Below are positions 34,836 through 42,381 of a stretch of 64,000 nt of DNA, piece by piece (within the stretch, counting starts at the first letter, position 1; each line of letters opens with the position of its first letter). Origin of the DNA: Mycobacterium sp. EPa45 (GTDB lineage Bacteria > Actinomycetota > Actinomycetes > Mycobacteriales > Mycobacteriaceae); the NCBI RefSeq assembly GCF_001021385.1, contig NZ_CP011773.1:5146001-5210000 (forward strand). Direction: 5' to 3'. The notes below the pieces were generated by a model. It had not been told where the DNA came from and searched no databases. It worked only from the letters and a program-made list of their open reading frames with translations. Both the position numbers and the translations under genes were made by a program.

Positions 34836-36173
34836 GTGACGCTGCCGCGCATCGTCCGCCGCACGCCATCGCTTCGCACCCGGGTGGCGTTCGCGACGGC
34901 GATCGGTGCGGCGATCGTCGTGACGATCGTCGGTGCCATCGTGTGGGTGGGGATCACCAACGACCGCCTGGAACGGCTGGACCGGCGCCTCGATGAGGCG
35001 GCGGGCTTCGCGGTTCCGTTCGTCCCGCGCGGCCTCGACCAGATCCCGCCGTCGCCCAACGACCAAGACGTGGTGATCACCGTCCGCCGGGGCGACGCGG
35101 TGCGGTCCAATTCCGACGTGGTGTTGCCGCGGCTGACCTCCGACTACGGCACGGCCGAGGTCGACGGCGTCCGGTACCGGGTGCGCACGGTCGAGCTCTC
35201 CTACCCGGAGGCCACGACGCTGGAAGTCGGCGCCACCTTCGACGACACCATCGCCGATACCAACAACCTGCACCGCCGGGTGCTGATCATCTGTGTGTTC
35301 GCGGTCTGTGCCGCCGCCCTGCTGGGCTGGGCGCTGGCAGCGTTCGCGGTGCGGCCGCTGCGGCGGCTGGCCGCGCAGACCCGGGAGATCCAAGCCGGCG
35401 ACAAGGCACCCGACGTCGAGATCGGGGGTGCCACCGAGGCGGTGGAGATCGGTGAGGCGATCAAGGGTCTGCTGGAGCGGATCTGGACCGAACAGGAGCG
35501 AACCCAGGCGGCGCTGGCCTCGGCCCGCGATTTCGCCGCGGTGTCGGCACACGAACTTCGGACGCCGCTGACCGCGATGCGCACCAACCTCGAGGTGCTG
35601 GCCACCTTGGACATGACCGACGAGCAGCGCAAGGAAGTGCTCGGTGATGTCGTGCGCACGCAGACCCGGATCGAGGCGACGCTGGGTGCATTGGAACGCC
35701 TTGCCCAGGGCGAACTTTCGACCGAGGCCGATCAGGTTCCGGTCGACATCACCGAACTGCTCGACCGCGCCGCACACGACGCGATGCGGGTCTACCCCGA
35801 TCTCGAGGTCTCGCTGGTGCCGTCACCGACGTGCATCATCATCGGCCTGCCCGCCGGTCTTCGGCTGGCGGTGGACAACGCGATCGCCAACGCGGTCAAA
35901 CACGGTGGCGCGACGCGCGTGCAGCTCTCGGCGGTCAGTTCGCGCGATGGCGTTGAGATCGCGATCGACGACAATGGCTCCGGAGTCCCGCAGGCGGAGC
36001 GATCGGCGGTGTTCGAGCGGTTTGCCCGCGGGTCGACGGCGTCGCACTCCGGTTCCGGGCTCGGGTTGGCGCTCGTTGCGCAGCAGGCCGAAATCCACGG
36101 CGGCACAGCCACGCTGGAGGACAGTCCGCTCGGCGGCGCGCGACTGATGCTGCGCCTGCCGGCGCCGCACTAG
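34836..36173 (+). CDS. prrB: Sensor histidine kinase PrrB
   Basis: A 445-residue membrane histidine kinase paired with PrrA. Two membrane helices (about 20-40 and 148-170) enclose an extracellular sensor of about 105 residues. A HAMP domain follows (FAVRPLRRLAAQTREIQAGD), then the DHp domain with phosphoacceptor His239 in VSAHELRTPLTAM, and the ATPase domain with N box DNAIANAVKHGG and G boxes DDNGSGVP and GSGLGLALVA. GTG 34836 gives the length expected of the family. The stop interlocks with the convergent SDR gene in a CTAG, which marks the edge of the conserved backbone before the accessory island. Confidence 0.95.
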   Translation: MTLPRIVRRTPSLRTRVAFATAIGAAIVVTIVGAIVWVGITNDRLERLDRRLDEAAGFAVPFVPRGLDQIPPSPNDQDVVITVRRGDAVRSNSDVVLPRLTSDYGTAEVDGVRYRVRTVELSYPEATTLEVGATFDDTIADTNNLHRRVLIICVFAVCAAALLGWALAAFAVRPLRRLAAQTREIQAGDKAPDVEIGGATEAVEIGEAIKGLLERIWTEQERTQAALASARDFAAVSAHELRTPLTAMRTNLEVLATLDMTDEQRKEVLGDVVRTQTRIEATLGALERLAQGELSTEADQVPVDITELLDRAAHDAMRVYPDLEVSLVPSPTCIIIGLPAGLRLAVDNAIANAVKHGGATRVQLSAVSSRDGVEIAIDDNGSGVPQAERSAVFERFARGSTASHSGSGLGLALVAQQAEIHGGTATLEDSPLGGARLMLRLPAPH

Positions 36174-36964
36174 GCCGCTGGGGTGGCGCCGCAGATCGCA
36201 TTGCCACCGTCGATGATCAGCGTGGTTCCGGTGACGTAGGAGGCCCCGGGCGTCGCCAGGAAGGCGATGCCGGCCGCCACCTCGTCGGCGGTGGCCGACC
36301 GTCCGACCGGGGTGGCATTCCCCGCGGCGACCTCCGACGGCAGCTGGGCGGCCGTCGCGATCCACCCGGGCAACACGAGGTTGGCGGTGATGCCGTTCTT
36401 GGCGTAATCGACGCTCATGGAACGGGTCATCCCGAGCATCGCGGCCTTGGCGGTGTGATACCCGACGTCCCCGGTGTAGGCGGTCAGCACCCCGGCCGTC
36501 GAGCCCACATTGACGACCCGTCCGTAGCCGCGTTCGACCATTCCGGGCAACGCCGCACGGGTGACGTAGAATGCGCTGTCCAGGTTGCGCCGCAAGGCAA
36601 GTGACCATTCCTCGTCGCTCATTACCATCAGCGAGTTGGGCTCCTCGGGACTGTGCACCGAGGCCAGGCCGGCGTTGTTGACCAAGATGTCGAGCTTGCC
36701 GAACGCCGCCTCGGTCGCCTCGACCAGACCGCGGGCCGCGTCGCGGTCGAACAGGTCGGCAATGTGGGCCTGCGCCCGGATACCGTCACCGGCGAGCTCC
36801 TCGACTCGCTGATACACCCGATCGGTGGTACCGGTCACCATCACCGCGGCACCCAGTTCACCCAGCAGCCGCGCGGAGGCGAAGCCGATACCGAGCTCAC
36901 TGCTCGATCCGGTGACCAGAGCCACCTGACCGCTCAGGTCGAACGCGCTTGGCGTAGCGGGCAT
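36170..36964 (-). CDS. SDR family oxidoreductase
   Basis: A 264-residue classical short-chain dehydrogenase. The cofactor motif is VTGSSSELGIGFASARLL, slightly altered from TGxxxGxG (ELG for GIG); the NNAG motif is present and the catalytic Tyr and Lys are in YHTAKAAML. The closing region TGTTLIIDGGNAICG is typical. It reduces or oxidises a carbonyl or alcohol with NAD(P)(H). It diverges from the binding-lipoprotein gene, with a perfect 25-base palindrome between them, so the two are probably controlled together. Confidence 0.88.
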   Translation of the reverse strand: MPATPSAFDLSGQVALVTGSSSELGIGFASARLLGELGAAVMVTGTTDRVYQRVEELAGDGIRAQAHIADLFDRDAARGLVEATEAAFGKLDILVNNAGLASVHSPEEPNSLMVMSDEEWSLALRRNLDSAFYVTRAALPGMVERGYGRVVNVGSTAGVLTAYTGDVGYHTAKAAMLGMTRSMSVDYAKNGITANLVLPGWIATAAQLPSEVAAGNATPVGRSATADEVAAGIAFLATPGASYVTGTTLIIDGGNAICGATPAA

Positions 36965-37035
36965 TGCGCTTGCTCCCTCCGTGGTTTCAGCTGTACGACG
37001 CCGACACTAGGGCGTCACCGCGACCCTTTCTAGGT

Positions 37036-37060
37036 CGAACGTCCAAAACTTGGACGTTCG
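37036..37060. promoter_or_regulatory. Perfect palindromic operator, probable TetR site
   Basis: Arms CGAACGTCCAA (37036-37046) and TTGGACGTTCG (37050-37060) are perfect 11-base complements around AAC. The site lies 72 bases from the start of the divergent SDR gene and 59 bases before the binding-lipoprotein start. A TetR gene is two genes downstream. No second copy was found by eye in the window. Confidence 0.7.
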
Positions 37061-37118
37061 TACAAGGTAGTAACCGTCATGTCACACAGTCGAAATCAGC
37101 CGAGCTGAAACTTGGCCG

Positions 37119-38678
37119 ATGAAACTCCTGTCGGGAATCGTGCCCCTGGCGCTCGTCGCGCTGCTGCTCGCCGGCACGGCATGTTCGGGAAAGACCAACA
37201 GCCCCAATGACATTGCCGCCGCGGCATCGACGGTGCGCACTCCACTGATGTCGGACCCGCCGCCGCTCGACCCGGACACGTTCTACCAGCCTGAAGGCCT
37301 GCTGATCATGACCTCGACCTACCAGGGGCTGCTCCAGTACGCGCCCGGGTCGACGAAGATCGCACCGTTGCTGGCCACCAAGTGGGACGTCACCGCGGAC
37401 GGACTGACGTACACCTTCACCCTGCGTGACGGCGTCAAGTTCGCCGACGGCACCCCGTTCGACTCCGCAGCGGCCAAGGCCAGCTTCCAACGCCGCACCG
37501 ACATGGCCGCCGGGCCCGCCTACATGCTGGCTGACGTCAAGGACATGCAGACCCCGGACCCGCACACCTTCGTGGTCACGCTCACCAAACCCGTTGCGCC
37601 CTTTCTGGATTACCTGGCATCCCCCTACGGACCCTTGATGACCAGCCCGACCGCCGTCGCGCAGCACACCACCGGCAACGATCATGCCTCGACGTGGCTG
37701 GCCTCGCACACCGCGGGCACCGGCCCCTACGACCTGACCGAAGCGGTGCAGGCCAGCCACTACACGATGACCGCGAACAAGAACTACTGGGACACGGCGC
37801 CCAAAATCACCTCGGTGCAGATGCCGGTGGTGACTTCCTCAGCGGTGCAGCGCCTCCAGCTCGGCAACGGCGAACTCGACATGGTCCTGCACGGGCTGTC
37901 CAAGGGCGACTATGAAGCCCTGGCCACCGGCGCCAACACCGAGGTGCTGCAGCAGAACGCCCTGATCAAGGCGATGATCATGGTGAATCCGGCGTCGGCG
38001 GTCTTCTCCTCGAAAGACGCGCGAGCGGCACTATCCGCCGCGCTCGATCAGAAAGCGCTGACCACACAGGTTTTCGGTGCACAGGGGTCGCCATCGACGC
38101 AGTTCTATCCGGTCGGGATGCTGCCGGACGGCGCGGTTCCCGACGTGCACACCTATGACCCGTCGAAGCTGGCCGCACTTGGCAAGAGCGGCGGTGAGGT
38201 ATCGATCGGCTATCCGTCCGGCGACAGCAGCCTGCAAGACCTGGCCAACCAGACCCAGGTGATCCTGCAGGCCGCGGGCTTCAAGGCGACGGTCCGCGAT
38301 TTCCCGTCAGCCCAGCTGTTCGCACTGCCCCAAAACCCGGACCAGCGGCCCGATCTGTTCGCCGAGTCGTGGAATCCCGATGCCGCTCACCCCGATACCT
38401 TCTCGAGGATCTACCAATACACGAACGCACCGGTCAACATCCAGGGCTGCTCGGTGCCGGAGGCCGACAAGCTCCTGGACGCCGGCAGCGCCGAACCCGA
38501 CCCGGCGAGATCGCAGGCGCTCTACGTCGACGCTGCCAAGGCCTATCGCGACTCACTGTGTTGGATCAACCTGTCAGACCTGTACAACACGGTCGCCGCC
38601 AGCAAGGGTTACTCGGGTTGGCAGAGCCAGCCGGCGTGGATGTGGGACACCGACTTCTCCACCCTCAAACACCAGTGA
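37119..38678 (+). CDS. Oligopeptide/nickel-type ABC substrate-binding lipoprotein
   Basis: A 519-residue extracytoplasmic binding protein of family 5 (DppA/OppA/NikA type). The signal sequence ends AGTACSG with Cys22 as the lipidation site. The mature protein shows the family signature region LTYTFTLRDGVKFADGTPFD, preceded by TYQGLLQYAPGSTKIAPLLA. Binding specificity cannot be read, but the setting beside ureohydrolases and a creatininase suggests a nitrogen-rich small molecule or peptide. No permease or ATPase gene follows; the next gene is a TetR regulator whose start overlaps this stop (TGATG), so it must work with a transporter elsewhere or serve as a sensor. Confidence 0.88.
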   Translation: MKLLSGIVPLALVALLLAGTACSGKTNSPNDIAAAASTVRTPLMSDPPPLDPDTFYQPEGLLIMTSTYQGLLQYAPGSTKIAPLLATKWDVTADGLTYTFTLRDGVKFADGTPFDSAAAKASFQRRTDMAAGPAYMLADVKDMQTPDPHTFVVTLTKPVAPFLDYLASPYGPLMTSPTAVAQHTTGNDHASTWLASHTAGTGPYDLTEAVQASHYTMTANKNYWDTAPKITSVQMPVVTSSAVQRLQLGNGELDMVLHGLSKGDYEALATGANTEVLQQNALIKAMIMVNPASAVFSSKDARAALSAALDQKALTTQVFGAQGSPSTQFYPVGMLPDGAVPDVHTYDPSKLAALGKSGGEVSIGYPSGDSSLQDLANQTQVILQAAGFKATVRDFPSAQLFALPQNPDQRPDLFAESWNPDAAHPDTFSRIYQYTNAPVNIQGCSVPEADKLLDAGSAEPDPARSQALYVDAAKAYRDSLCWINLSDLYNTVAASKGYSGWQSQPAWMWDTDFSTLKHQ

Positions 38679-39280
38679 TGACGACTGGCACCACCGCTCG
38701 CGGCGCAGCACGTCGAACCGAGATCATCGATGCCGCAATCGAAGTGATGGCACGGGTCGGCCTGGCCGGGCTCTCGATGCGTCTGGTGGCCAACCAGGCC
38801 CAGATACCGCTGGGCGCGCTGAGCTACTACTTCGACGACAAGTCCGATCTGATCGCGCAGTCGTTCGCACAGTTGTCGGATCGCGAGATCGACCGTGTCG
38901 TCGCCACCGCGGAGCGGCTCGAACCGTCGATGCCGGCCGAGCAGCTCGCCGATCTGGTCGCCGACATGATCATCGACGGGTTCAGCTCACCGCCCGGGGC
39001 GATCGTCACCCGCTACGAACTGGTCACCGAGGCCAGCCGCGACGAACGTCTGCGACCGATGTTCGAAGCCTGGTACGCGGCAATGATTCCCGCGCTCAGC
39101 AGGCTCTTCCGCGAGATCGGGTCGGGCCAGCCTGAACTCGACTCGCGCACCGTGATGGCGGTGATGGCCGGTCTGGAGATCGACAACCTTTACCGTCCGC
39201 TCGGCCCCGTCGACAAGCGTCGAATCCGGGCGACCCTGCGTCACGTGTTCAAAGCCGTCATCGCACTGCACGAGATCTAG
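38678..39280 (+). CDS. TetR-family regulator
   Basis: A 200-residue TetR regulator. The N-terminal helix-turn-helix reads RRTEIIDAAIEVMARVGLAG then LRLVANQAQIPLGALSYYF (residues about 10-58), and the C-terminal all-helical domain would bind the inducer. The ATG overlaps the lipoprotein stop and the agmatinase-like gene starts 14 bases downstream with an AGGAAAGG ribosome binding site between, so it lies inside the operon. The palindrome at 37036-37060 is the best candidate operator. Confidence 0.88.
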   Translation: MTTGTTARGAARRTEIIDAAIEVMARVGLAGLSMRLVANQAQIPLGALSYYFDDKSDLIAQSFAQLSDREIDRVVATAERLEPSMPAEQLADLVADMIIDGFSSPPGAIVTRYELVTEASRDERLRPMFEAWYAAMIPALSRLFREIGSGQPELDSRTVMAVMAGLEIDNLYRPLGPVDKRRIRATLRHVFKAVIALHEI

Positions 39281-39294
39281 GAAAGGCAGCACAC

Positions 39295-40389
39295 ATGGCA
39301 GGCGTCCTGTTCGGGCCGGACATCACCTTTCTCGGTGTCCCCCGATGCGACCTCACCGACGAATCCAGTTATGCCGACGCCGATATCGTCATACTCGGTG
39401 CCCCCCTGGACGGCGGCACCACCTACCGCTCCGGCGCCCGGTTCGGACCATCGGCGTTGCGTCAGGCGTGTTACCTACCGCAGGACGGGTCCCGCCCCAG
39501 CCTCGCACTGCGGGTCGACGGCCTCAAAGACCTGCGCGTCTACGACGCCGGCGACGTGATGCTCTACAGCGGCAATATCGAACAGGCCGTGAAGATGATC
39601 GAGGAGGACGTCTACAAGATCACCGCCGCCGGCGCGATCCCGATCGTCCTCGGCGGTGACCACACCATCGCGTGGCCGGACCATACCGGCGTCGCGCGCC
39701 ACTACGGGTTCGGCAAGGTCTCGATGATCCACTTCGACGCCCACGCCGACACCGGCGACATTCACAACGGGGCCCTCGTCGGGCACGGCACCCCGATGCG
39801 CAGGCTGATCGAATCCGGCGCCCTGCGGGGAGATCGCTTCCTGCAGCTGGGATTGCGCGGGTATTGGCCCGACGAGCCCGTCCTGCAGTGGATGGCAGCA
39901 CACGGCCTCCGGTCTTATGAGATGACCGAGATCGTCGCCCGGGGCTTGGAGCCCTGCCTGACCGAGGCGTTCGAGATCGCCACCACCGATTGCGAGGGTG
40001 TCTTCATCTCCGTCGACATCGACGTGTGCGATCCCGGCCATGCTCCCGGCACCGGAACACCCGAGCCGGGTGGCTTCTCGGCCCGTGAACTGCTCGACGC
40101 CGTCCGGCGCATCTGCTACGAGTTACCCGTCGTGGGTGTGGACGTGGTCGAGGTGGCACCACCGTACGACCATGCGGACATCACCGCGCTGCTCGGCAAT
40201 CGCGTTGTCCTGGAGGTTATTTCCGCGATCGCCCGCCGACGTAAGGACAAGGCGAGCGGTACCACGTGGGATCCGACGCAACCGTTGCTCGCCGGGCGCG
40301 AAGCCGACGAACAGCTCCGGCTGATCACCGAGGGCGAGCAAGCACGTCGCCGCGGTGTCGGCGGAGCCCGGCCACACCACCACCACTGA
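39295..40389 (+). CDS. Ureohydrolase (agmatinase/arginase family), first copy
   Basis: A 364-residue manganese-type ureohydrolase that would release urea from a guanidino compound. Metal ligands are intact: His123 in LGGDHT, Asp148, His150 and Asp152 in FDAHADTGD, and Asp241 and Asp243 in VDIDVCD, followed by APGTGTPEPGG. The length exceeds the usual 300-330, with a tail of about 45 residues (ARRRKDKASGTTWDPTQPLL onward) ending in four consecutive histidines. Substrates of the family include agmatine, guanidinobutyrate, guanidinopropionate, guanidinoacetate and guanidine. The substrate loop does not decide among these. The stop overlaps the start of the second copy. Confidence 0.9.
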   Translation: MAGVLFGPDITFLGVPRCDLTDESSYADADIVILGAPLDGGTTYRSGARFGPSALRQACYLPQDGSRPSLALRVDGLKDLRVYDAGDVMLYSGNIEQAVKMIEEDVYKITAAGAIPIVLGGDHTIAWPDHTGVARHYGFGKVSMIHFDAHADTGDIHNGALVGHGTPMRRLIESGALRGDRFLQLGLRGYWPDEPVLQWMAAHGLRSYEMTEIVARGLEPCLTEAFEIATTDCEGVFISVDIDVCDPGHAPGTGTPEPGGFSARELLDAVRRICYELPVVGVDVVEVAPPYDHADITALLGNRVVLEVISAIARRRKDKASGTTWDPTQPLLAGREADEQLRLITEGEQARRRGVGGARPHHHH

Positions 40390-41339
40390 TGGCCGACGCA
40401 CCCGTCGGCGCCACCCCGTCGACCCAGGTACCCCGCTACGCGGGCAAAGGCACCTTCGCACGGATCGCCGACATCCACGAGGTGCCCGACTACGACATCG
40501 CGGTCGTCGGTCTTCCGTTCGACGGCGGCACCTCCTACCGGCCGGGAGCACGGTTCGGCCCGATGGCCGTGCGCCAGGCGGCTCGCACCCTGCGGCCGGG
40601 CTATCACGTCGAGTTCGGTGTCGCACCGCTGGAGCAGGTGCAGATCGTCGACGCCGGAGACGTGACCATCACGCCGTTCGACATCGCGCAAGCCTGCACG
40701 CAGATCGAGAACGGTATGCGCGACATCATCGGCCAGCGGGCACGCAAGGTGGTCGCGATCGGTGGTGACCATACCGTCGCTCTGCCGAATCTTCGCGCGC
40801 TGCGGGCATTCCACGGACCCTTGGCTCTCGTGCATTTCGACGCCCACCTCGACACCTGGGACACCTACTTCAAGGCGCCGGTGACCCACGGCACCCCATT
40901 CCGCCGGGCGTTCGAGGAGGGCCTGCTCATCGAGGACCACTCGATCCACGTCGGCATCCGCGGCCCGATCTATGACCGGATGGACCTCGAAGACGACGCC
41001 CGGATGGGATTTCGGATCATCCGGGCCGGCGACCTCGACGTCATGGGCGTCGAAACCGCTGTCGACATCGTGGCCCGCCGGGTCGCCGACCTTTCCGTCT
41101 ACCTCTCGATCGATATCGACGTCCTCGATCCCGCGTTCGCGCCCGGCACGGGCACACCGGAATCCGGAGGACTGACCTCCCGCGAGCTGTTACGAATGCT
41201 GCGCCGCCTCAACGGAATCAATGTTGTCGGCGCGGATGTCGTCGAAGTCGCGCCCGCCTACGACCATGCCGAGATCACGTCGATCGCCGCCGCGACAGTG
41301 GTCTTCGATCTGCTGAGTCTGATCGTCGCCAACAGCTGA
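40389..41339 (+). CDS. Ureohydrolase (agmatinase/arginase family), second copy
   Basis: A 316-residue member of the same family but clearly diverged from its neighbour. Ligands are His128 in GGDHT, Asp151, His153 and Asp155 in FDAHLDTWD, and Asp242 and Asp244 in SIDIDVLD, followed by APGTGTPESGG. The start overlaps the first copy as TGATG, so the two proteins are made in equal amounts and could form a mixed complex or act on successive substrates. This copy looks more like standard agmatinase (SpeB). No arginine decarboxylase is nearby to supply agmatine. Confidence 0.9.
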   Translation: MADAPVGATPSTQVPRYAGKGTFARIADIHEVPDYDIAVVGLPFDGGTSYRPGARFGPMAVRQAARTLRPGYHVEFGVAPLEQVQIVDAGDVTITPFDIAQACTQIENGMRDIIGQRARKVVAIGGDHTVALPNLRALRAFHGPLALVHFDAHLDTWDTYFKAPVTHGTPFRRAFEEGLLIEDHSIHVGIRGPIYDRMDLEDDARMGFRIIRAGDLDVMGVETAVDIVARRVADLSVYLSIDIDVLDPAFAPGTGTPESGGLTSRELLRMLRRLNGINVVGADVVEVAPAYDHAEITSIAAATVVFDLLSLIVANS

Positions 41340-41342
41340 GCG

Positions 41343-42092
41343 TTAGATCGAGTCGGGTACGTAAGTCCTTTGCGCCCACTGGAATACCTGCCAGGCAGCC
41401 CCCTCGTCGAACATGTCGTGCACCCGCCGGGCGGCCTCGGCGCCGATCGGCTTGGCGTCGCGTGCCTTGACCTGAACCTCCGCGCTGCGCTCCATCATCA
41501 AGAAGTAGCCGACCGCCGCGTCGACACTGCCACCGACGGTCAACAGGCCGTGGTTGCGCAAGATCGCGGCCCTGGCTTCCCCCATTGCCGCCGCGATGCG
41601 TTTGCCTCCGTCGGTCGAACCGATGTTGACCTCCTCGTCGTCGAAGATCTCGTGATCGTCGAAGAAGGCGCAGGCCTCCTGCGAGATCGGCGTCAGTTTG
41701 GTCACCATCGCCGAAAACGGTGTGCCGTAAGGGGTATGGCAATGCGCGGCGGCAACGACGTCGGGACGAGCTTCGTGCAGCGGGGCGTGAATGTAGTAGG
41801 CGGCCACGTTGATGTGACCCCCGTCGACCGTCCCGTCGGCATGTACGAGCACCAGATCGTCGGGTGTCATGAACCGAAACGGCACGCCGTAGCGGCCAAG
41901 CCAGAAGCAATCAGGGCGCTCCGGGTCACGGGCCGAGATGTGCCCGTCGCCCAGCGAACCCCACCCCACGGCGCCGAACACACGGTACGCCAGTGCCAGA
42001 CGTCGCTTGCGGTGCTCGCGAAGCTCGCTGAGATCGTTGATCACCGGTTCGGCGGCATCCGGGTCGAGGAAATTGCTCGGGTCAATCACCAT
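41343..42092 (-). CDS. Class II aldolase/adducin family protein
   Basis: A 249-residue protein of the class II aldolase fold. Zinc-type histidines appear in AAHCHTPYGTPFS and in ILRNHGLLTVGGSVDAAVG, and the phosphate-binding style GDGHISARDPERP lies near residue 50. Members cleave sugar phosphates or, without the lyase residues, act as other metal enzymes; stand-alone relatives of this form often sit in catabolic gene clusters with unassigned substrates. It converges on the second ureohydrolase (three bases between stops) and diverges from the creatininase gene across a region with two palindromes. ATG 42092 begins at the domain. Confidence 0.85.
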   Translation of the reverse strand: MVIDPSNFLDPDAAEPVINDLSELREHRKRRLALAYRVFGAVGWGSLGDGHISARDPERPDCFWLGRYGVPFRFMTPDDLVLVHADGTVDGGHINVAAYYIHAPLHEARPDVVAAAHCHTPYGTPFSAMVTKLTPISQEACAFFDDHEIFDDEEVNIGSTDGGKRIAAAMGEARAAILRNHGLLTVGGSVDAAVGYFLMMERSAEVQVKARDAKPIGAEAARRVHDMFDEGAAWQVFQWAQRTYVPDSI

Positions 42093-42156
42093 GGTCCTAT
42101 TCCCTGTGCTTTCAATGACGATATCGAAATTGTTCGCCCGCGTCGTGGCGAGCCGA

Positions 42157-42276
42157 ATGGAGCAACATTGTCGAGCCGTCATGATGGGCGTGTTCGTCGA
42201 CGACCTTCGCCGGTGGCTGCGCGGCGAGCGGCTGCACAACATCGTCGATCCCGACCTCGGATACGTTCGCGGCTGA
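42157..42276 (+). pseudogene. Remnant of a D-2-hydroxyacid dehydrogenase C-terminus
   Basis: A short frame of 39 residues ends VDDLRRWLRGERLHNIVDPD then LGYVRG. The pattern x-D-N/D-L-R-R-x-x-x-G-E-x-L-x-N-x-V-D-x-x-L-G-Y is the common ending of D-isomer 2-hydroxyacid dehydrogenases, but no Rossmann domain or catalytic part precedes it. It lies between the divergent aldolase and creatininase genes. The call rests on a short motif, so confidence is limited. Confidence 0.4.
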
Positions 42277-42303
42277 CGGTGTTTCGGACGCAAAACCCAG
42301 CTG

Positions 42304-42338
42304 TTTCGATAATGTATCGAAAGCGCGAAAATCGCGCT
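42304..42338. promoter_or_regulatory. Two overlapping palindromes upstream of creatininase
   Basis: TTTCGAT-AATGT-ATCGAAA (42304-42322) has perfect 7-base arms, and AGCGCGA-AAA-TCGCGCT (42322-42338) has perfect 7-base arms sharing one base with it. They lie 43-78 bases before the creatininase ATG, in AT-richer sequence. The first resembles a dimeric repressor site; one of the TetR proteins is a candidate. Confidence 0.5.
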
Positions 42339-42381
42339 GTCGTGTTATCAATTGTTCGTCTCCGAATGAATAAGGTGAGCG

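Noticed and set aside
37119..38678. Nickel-uptake binding protein for a nickel-dependent guanidine hydrolase
   Set aside because: The family cannot be told apart from peptide binders by eye, and no nickel-binding histidine pattern or Nik permease is visible.
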